Assembly: GCA_024741835.1 (NCBI GenBank)
Contig: JAENRP010000143.1
Location: 1 to 64,000, forward strand
Reading direction: 5' to 3'
From: Diplocarpon mali
Lineage: Eukaryota; Ascomycota; Leotiomycetes; Helotiales; Drepanopezizaceae
DNA length: 64,000 nucleotides
The notes below the pieces were generated by a model that ran no database searches, was not told the DNA's origin, and worked only from the letters and a program-made list of their open reading frames with translations. Position 1 is the stretch's first letter, and every line of letters begins with the position of its first letter. This document shows positions 58,601 to 64,000 of this stretch, piece by piece. The position numbers and the translations under genes were made by a program.

Positions 58601-59228
58601 AGCGTCTTCCTCGGCCTCTGTTCTTCGGCGCTTCTCGTTGCCAGCACCGCCCTGCCTACTATGGCCCTTCTTCGCCACCTTCTTCGCCTCTGCATTCTGT
58701 CGATCAATCTCAACCATGATTTCCTTGATGCGCGGGTTTGGGTTGGTCTCAATGAAGTGTCTGAAGAGGTCGGTTAAGCCAAGTAGGTATCGAAATCGTC
58801 TAATTGAGTCATCTTCCTGCGCTATGATTAGCACCTGGCTAGAGCAAGTATACGAAAGCAAAACCGTTACAGGCGCACCTTGCTCTCACCCAGGACATCG
58901 TGCTTCTTTCCAAATACACTTCGTCGAAGCTGGGTGGCCTCCGATCTGCGCTTCCGGCCATCTAAATGTTCGCCCACGACGCTGCTGGCAGTAGTGTTGG
59001 GATTTGTGTCGGAGTCTTCGGTATAGTCGAGCGTCTCGTCAACCTCCTAGATATGAAGTCAGTGAAGAGACTCAATCTTGCTATTTAAAAGCCTAACCAG
59101 CACTTCAAAAGCGGCTTAGAAATGGAGGAAAATACCATTGGATCGACGGGGAGCTGTCTGGTTTCGCAGGCGTCTGCCATCGAGGTGTCTGTGTCGGCGC
59201 CATTTGCGCGCGAAGAGCGAGGAGCCAT
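55642..59228 (-). CDS. ISWI: ISWI-family chromatin remodelling ATPase
   Basis: This SNF2-type motor slides and spaces nucleosomes. Four exons (59136-59228, 58879-59046, 55835-58816, 55642-55782) with introns of 89, 62 and 52 nt give 1127 residues, very close to yeast Isw1/Isw2. Motifs: [16 protein letters not shown] (about residue 215), [14 protein letters not shown] (about 315), [16 protein letters not shown], and helicase motif VI in [18 protein letters not shown]. After the ATPase come the HAND region ([24 protein letters not shown]), the SANT domain ([20 protein letters not shown]) and the SLIDE domain ([19 protein letters not shown]). The C-tail is Lys/Gly-rich (KGKGKGKKK). I cannot choose between the Isw1 and Isw2 branches from motifs alone. 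It is divergent from the DUF4588 gene. Confidence 0.97.
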
Positions 59229-59864
59229 CTTCGAGGTACTCCTTCAAGCCAACAGGGCGAGCAAGTCGGAATTGTGAAGTCACCTGTACGCCTGGCAGTT
59301 TTGCAGCGTTCGATGAAGGGTTTTCGATCGCGTTGAAGTTGTATCAGGTCCTGGGGGTTAGAGGTGAAGATCGCGTCGTGGAAGAAGAAAAGGTCTACGA
59401 CAGTGTTTGGACGCGTTTGGAGAGGTTCGTACAATGCGAAGTCTTTTGGCTATTGAGCCCAAAGAGAGCTAGTGCCGGGGCCGCCTCGGGTATTATCGTC
59501 ACCGCCCACGTGAATGTTGCTTCGCTTTGCATCCAGCACGAACTTCAGTTGTCAACCTCAATCTAGTCAATTGTGCCAAATCCACCAAGGCATACCAGAG
59601 ATTTCCCCCACACCACGATCTACACCGGAACATATACTGAGGCTTGCTGTTCTTCTTCCAGCTCAACAAAGCAACCAGACAACATACGATAGCTACCACG
59701 GCCGTTCCATCCCCTCCAGCCCGCTTTTGCCGCAGGCACTCATTCGCTCCTTTGACTTGCAACCTCGGGGCCGTGACTGGATTGTGACCCCGCCCTCAAG
59801 TCTCTATTGTTTACAACTAGAAGCTGCCCAACCGGCATCACCACTAAGCCGCGAGTCAATCAAA
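59229..59864. other. Divergent promoter between ISWI and the DUF4588 gene
   Basis: A 636-bp spacer between opposing start codons. The frame of the DUF4588 gene stays open upstream to 59514, but that part lacks conserved sequence and I treat it as 5' leader. Confidence 0.5.
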
Positions 59865-60665
59865 ATGGATTCTATGAGGAGCCTTAACTCCTCTCTTCCA
59901 GGCCCTGCGACTACTCCTGCCGCCAAGCATGAACCGCCCGAGCAACTCCTCAAAGCCTTCAAGGCCGCAGCTCTATCAGTTACCAACCTCTACAAGAGTG
60001 CCGCGGCGGACCAGGGAAGAGCAAGATCTGAGGGCTACCAGGATGCGTTAGACGAGCTCCTGTCATTCATGGACAAAGAAGACATAGGTTTAAGTGACGG
60101 GGAAGGGTGGAGGATTAGGAGATGGGCTACAGAGCGGTTGGATGGCAAAATACCAAACGTGGATAGCGAAGACGAGGCTTCGGACAAAGACAAGACGGAT
60201 CGAGGGTCATCGCCGGTGCTGCAAAGAGCACAGAGTTCAACTATAACCCCTGCCACGAACCCAGTAAGAACATCGTCTCCTGTACGGACGGATTCCACTC
60301 CACCGCCATCTTCTTTACCGACCGCACTGGAATCAGTACCATCTCCCAGCCTCCTACCTCCGCAAGGCACGTTTTCGTTTCGTTCGTCACATCAATACCC
60401 CCAGGATGCGGACATCATCCTGTCAGATCTTGACTCATCGGACATTACACGCACCTCCGACGCTGGTGCTACTCGGCCCTCACGTACAAGGCACAATGCC
60501 CGGTCAGGTATACGGCCTACGAACTCAATTGGCAGGGGCGCAGGGCAGAAGCGGAAGATCAACTTTGGGGAGTTCTTCGACATTGGTAATTTAGGGCAGG
60601 GCAGGGACAGGGACGGACTTGGAGGCGGCGGTGGGGGGGGTGGTAAGAGAAGCAGATTTGCTTGA
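59865..60665 (+). CDS. DUF4588 protein, HAPSTR1 (C16orf72)-like
   Basis: A single-exon gene of 266 residues starting at ATG 59865. The conserved block is residues about 25-95: EQLLKAFKAAALSVTNLYKS, GYQDALDELLSFMDKEDIGL and SDGEGWRIRRWATERLDG. This matches the DUF4588 family, which in animals includes HAPSTR1, a partner of the ubiquitin ligase HUWE1 in stress signalling. I rely on memory of the family for this. The rest is Ser/Pro-rich and ends in GQKRKINFGEFFDIGNL, a Gly run and KRSRFA, so nuclear targeting is likely. The fungal function is unknown. Confidence 0.75.
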   Translation: MDSMRSLNSSLPGPATTPAAKHEPPEQLLKAFKAAALSVTNLYKSAAADQGRARSEGYQDALDELLSFMDKEDIGLSDGEGWRIRRWATERLDGKIPNVDSEDEASDKDKTDRGSSPVLQRAQSSTITPATNPVRTSSPVRTDSTPPPSSLPTALESVPSPSLLPPQGTFSFRSSHQYPQDADIILSDLDSSDITRTSDAGATRPSRTRHNARSGIRPTNSIGRGAGQKRKINFGEFFDIGNLGQGRDRDGLGGGGGGGGKRSRFA

Positions 60666-61892
60666 GCTCTGAATGTCCGAGAAATATGTGACAACGGGAA
60701 TGGAGGAGTTCAGATCATACTCGATCAGGGTGGGGAGGACGATCAGTTGGCCTAGAATGCATATGACAGCGATGATTTTACGAGTACTTCTATACCCTTG
60801 CAGTTCTATCATTACAATTGTCGGGCATTTTGACAGGGTAGAGGCGCTTTTGACAGGCAGAAACAAGCACTAAATCAGGACTTCATGTACTCTCAATACA
60901 TTTTGACTTTGGTTTTATCCACAGGTTTCTTTGCCATCGATTATGATACGTATGTAGTCTGCAAGTGCTGCGAATTTGACTCCTGTCCTTCTCTCTTTTG
61001 AATGCCACATCCGCAGCCCCTCGGGTCATACAACAAATCCCGTGATACTATGCTGCTGTGTTGCGCTTCAAGACTCAAGTCAGCTACGAGTTTCCGAGAT
61101 CCAAGTCACTTGCAGCATGCTTCACTGACGACCATCGATTCCCTCCACTCTATGCACGTATGAGTGGAAACCGGCCCCAGCGAAGATGCATTCTCCGACG
61201 CCAGTTCCCGAGCTCGACCGGCCCCCCAGCCGTGCAACGCAGGCCAGGAGACGTCGCGAGCGACGGCACAAACACCCGCGCACCGCAATGCGAGTCAGGA
61301 TGGAGAGAGATAGGAGCCCGGAAAAAGCCTCCCTGGGGGAACGGCACGAGGCAAGAAACGAAGAGGGCCCATGGACAGGAACGTGCCATGCTACAGGGGC
61401 GGCAACATCGTCACAGGGGAGCCGAGGACGCGATCGTTGCAACCAGTTGTGCTGGTTGGAGCAGACACCATGGGCCGTACGTTCCTCGACGCCGAGACAG
61501 CATGGTGCCAAAGATCAACCAACTCCTTGGAGCAGACGTGAAAACTAGGAGCAAGTGGTTCTGATATGCCCTCGAGACCTAGAGTCCCTGGAGTCCTCCA
61601 GTATCACCGCGAAACCCGCGGTCGAACCAAGAGCCACTCATATCCACGGCGATGAAGAGAGGGCATGTTGAACAAGAATTCAAGAGCAGTCCCAGTCTCA
61701 GTCGAGGGTCGGAAGCCCCGGGAAGAAAAGGCCCTCCATCCATAAAGCTTTTTCTATCTATGTTTTCTAGCGGCCGGCAAGCAAGTCGCCATCAGGATTT
61801 GTCGGTAAACAAGCCCCAGGCTATCACCTTGTTTGACACCTCCAGTGGTATTTGAGGAAATCGCAGATTCGAAGGGCATGTAGCGAAGACTT
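60666..61892. other. Intergenic, no gene supported
   Basis: About 1.2 kb between two converging genes. Overlapping frames at 61058-61564 on both strands have no recognised domain. Confidence 0.45.
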
Positions 61893-63336
61893 TCAGCGGC
61901 GACCCGAAAAGGTGATTGCTCCCTCCCCCCCGTCCTCTTCGTCCTCGTTGGAGTTTTCGTTTTTGGGATCGGAGAACGTGTTGCTGGTCAGCGACATCAG
62001 CTGAGGAGGAGGGCCTTGGATACGTTGGTGACCAATCGCACCATAATTCTGGCTATTGTTACCTTCCAAGAGAGACATATCAGCAAACCGTGGAGGCGTA
62101 AGATTTGGAACAAACTCACGGGCTCCACCCTGCAATGCCCCGTTCAGGCTTGCGCTACCTCCGCTCTGGGATCTCGATGGACCAGCGCGCCAGGGACCAC
62201 TGGCACGATACTCGCCTCGATTGACATTGCCCGCAAGCCTCTGGCTTGGGCGAGGGGGGGTGCTCACGAGAGCAGCTGGAGGGGTTTCTGGGCCAAGCGT
62301 ACTTCCAAACGCACGTCGATACCACGAAGGCGTACCATGGTTTAGACCAAGCATCATCTGGGTTGCCTTGTCGGAAGGCATCTCATGGCGGTATTTACAC
62401 CCCATTTGGGTGAAAGCACAGACTCCCTCATGGATCCATTTGTCGCAGTATATCTTCTCGGGGCGGTGGCCCGGGGTATGCTGGGCGGATCTGACAATGC
62501 TATCAATGTGGCCCTATGACTTCCGTCAGCGTCATCTTCCAGGTGTCTGGAGTCTGATTTCTGCCGCAGATACATCTCATCCCGAGGAAACTCACTTGGG
62601 TATCATCAAAGCGACGACGGCGACCATGCAGCGGGTTATGGTAAAGGTTGGCAAGACGTTCAACAACCTACGACGATTCAGCACACTGGAGGGCGATAGA
62701 GGTAACTCGGCGTTGGGGAGAACTTACCTCATTCGGAACCATGGGCTCGCCTCCGAGACGGCGACCTGGCTCTACCTGGCGGGGGCTGGGGACAACAATA
62801 AGACCCTCGGGACCCTGTGCCGGAGGAATATCACTCAGGTCCAGGTCGTCGGCGCGGACGAGTCGTGTGTATGTTCCATCGCCACGGGGGATGGCATAGG
62901 CGTAGGCAGTGTCTAGCTGGTCTTTGCTGGGATGTACCCAGCCTGGGACAATGGTGCTGACTGGGACGGCGTCTCCCTGAAAGAGAAAGCCTGTCCTCGG
63001 TGAGAAAGGACCTCCGATCATGGGGGCGTTTGGGCTATAGGGAGCCGGGCCTGGATTCCCGCCCTCTGATCGCCAGCTCGAAGGAGGCTGGCCCTGGTTG
63101 ATCGGGCCATTCCAGTGGCCATCTCTGCCGAAACTCGCCATCTCTTGAGCTGATGGTGACGAGTTATGGGGCTGGTTTCCTCTGTCACCCCTCGAGGTTA
63201 GCGAAGCTATCATCTCGGTGTCCATAGCAGCAATATCGTCCTCAGCGGGAGGAGGAGGTTGGACAGAAATAACAGGGGCCAAGGTTGCTTCTTCTGCCTC
63301 AGAGGTAGACATTATGCGTTTCATAGCAAAGGACAT
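61893..63336 (-). CDS. CCCH-type zinc-finger protein
   Basis: Three exons (62728-63336, 62596-62667, 61893-62513) with introns of 60 and 82 nt give 433 residues. The joined sequence reads VVERLANLYHNPLHGRRRRF, then GHIDSIVRSAQHTPGHRPEK, then CDKWIHEGVCAFTQMGCKYR. The last is a single C-x8-C-x6-C-x3-H finger, usual for RNA binding, closely followed by HEMPSDKATQMMLGLNHGTP. The flanks are disordered Pro/Ser/Gly-rich. I recognise the pattern as a conserved Pezizomycotina protein but know no function. The start could be Met 63336 or the internal Met at 63312 (MSTSEAEE), which looks equally good. Confidence 0.85.
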
Positions 63337-64000
63337 GAGAGATCATGAGGAAAGAAAGAAGAACCATTGTACGAACAGAGTATCTATACAGCCAACCAAG
63401 GACTGTATAATCGCGATCTGACTGTTTGTACCAGAGGCCAGGTTAGCCAAGCCTTACTAGGAAACACCAGTGGAGGAGATTTGCCATATAACACACACCT
63501 GGATCCAGGTTAGATCGTCTCCTTTGTAGAGAAATAGTCTACGCTTTTGACGGTAATTCTCCGTTTGTTGGTCCAAGGTAGTGACTGGGTCCCTTCAGTG
63601 TTTGGTGGATGTGCACACGTGACATGTTAGTACTCCAGAAAGGACAAACGGGAAGAATGCATATTCATACGAAGAAAGACAGCTTCTTCCTTGTGCAGGA
63701 AACCAGTCTTTCTAGCAAATCATAAGCACAGCAGATTCCATGTTGTCCTCTGCTGGCTGACTGGCTTGTTGGCTACCTTGGTGAGTTGGGAGGTGGATAC
63801 CCGCCCGAGTAAAGAAAGGCGCCGTGAATTCAGTGCAGCTAGCATGCATCGGTTTGCATGGGCCAGAACCAAGCGCCTGGACTCTGGGACTGAGCTATGA
63901 ATCTTTAACAAACTCTGGCCAATGCTATCTGCTTGCGCTGTGGGAATATAATATCACAAGAAAACACTCTGAAATTGCCAGAAACATACCTGGTTCGGTG
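63337..64000. other. Upstream region of the CCCH gene to the window end
   Basis: 664 bp with only short frames (up to 69 codons) and no domains. It probably holds the CCCH gene promoter. Nothing else was seen. Confidence 0.5.

Noticed and set aside
59514..59864. N-terminal extension of the DUF4588 protein
   Set aside because: The extra 117 residues show no conserved pattern and lie in the divergent promoter with ISWI; Met 59865 starts just before the conserved region.

Overview
The window is nuclear DNA of a filamentous ascomycete (Pezizomycotina). The evidence is the many GT-AG introns of about 45-100 nt with CTAAC or CTGAC branch sites, and compact genes on both strands. The gene set is also fungal: a flavodoxin-fused sulfite reductase, Kei1, a Ste7-type MAPKK and a bicupin oxalate decarboxylase relic. 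I cannot name the species. Most genes are split, so coordinates below run from start codon to stop codon and exon boundaries are in the evidence text. They were derived by joining frames at splice consensus sites and checking that total coding length is divisible by three.

Layout. 1-3040: simple repeats, a 14-nt minisatellite and a small two-exon gene for a probable secreted protein (1041-1464, minus). 3041-13320 (all minus): a SulP/STAS anion transporter, a carboxylesterase-like hydrolase and the sulfite reductase beta subunit (MET5 type). 14394-18647: the KEI1 subunit of inositol phosphorylceramide synthase, a Rab6/Ypt6 GTPase with a 26-nt exon, and ribosome assembly factor NOP53. 19740-26223: a very large secreted Ser-rich protein with a tandem-repeat stalk and three C-terminal LysM domains. 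28174-35370: CCR4-NOT subunit NOT3/5, a six-exon D-aminoacyl-tRNA deacylase, a decayed medium-chain reductase gene and a Cyp40 co-chaperone. 36216-39965: an unrecognised Pro/Ser-rich gene and a broken bicupin oxalate decarboxylase. 39966-42990: gene-free. 42991-54233: an Osh3-like oxysterol-binding protein, SPT6 and a Ste7-like MAP kinase kinase. After a 155-base run of Ns (54534-54688) come an ISWI remodeller, a DUF4588/HAPSTR1-like protein and a CCCH zinc-finger protein.

How the genes relate. Most are housekeeping genes for chromatin and transcription (SPT6, ISWI, NOT3/5), ribosome and translation quality (NOP53, DTD1), membrane lipid and traffic (KEI1, Ypt6, Osh3), signalling (Ste7) and sulfur assimilation (MET5). 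They do not form a metabolic cluster. The accessory and most unusual parts are the LysM mucin-like protein, the small secreted protein, the two pseudogenes, two probable GC-AG introns, and two inverted repeats, one of them a perfect 26-bp palindrome carrying ACGTCA/TGACGT bZIP-type half sites, in the 730-bp spacer that holds the Osh3 promoter.
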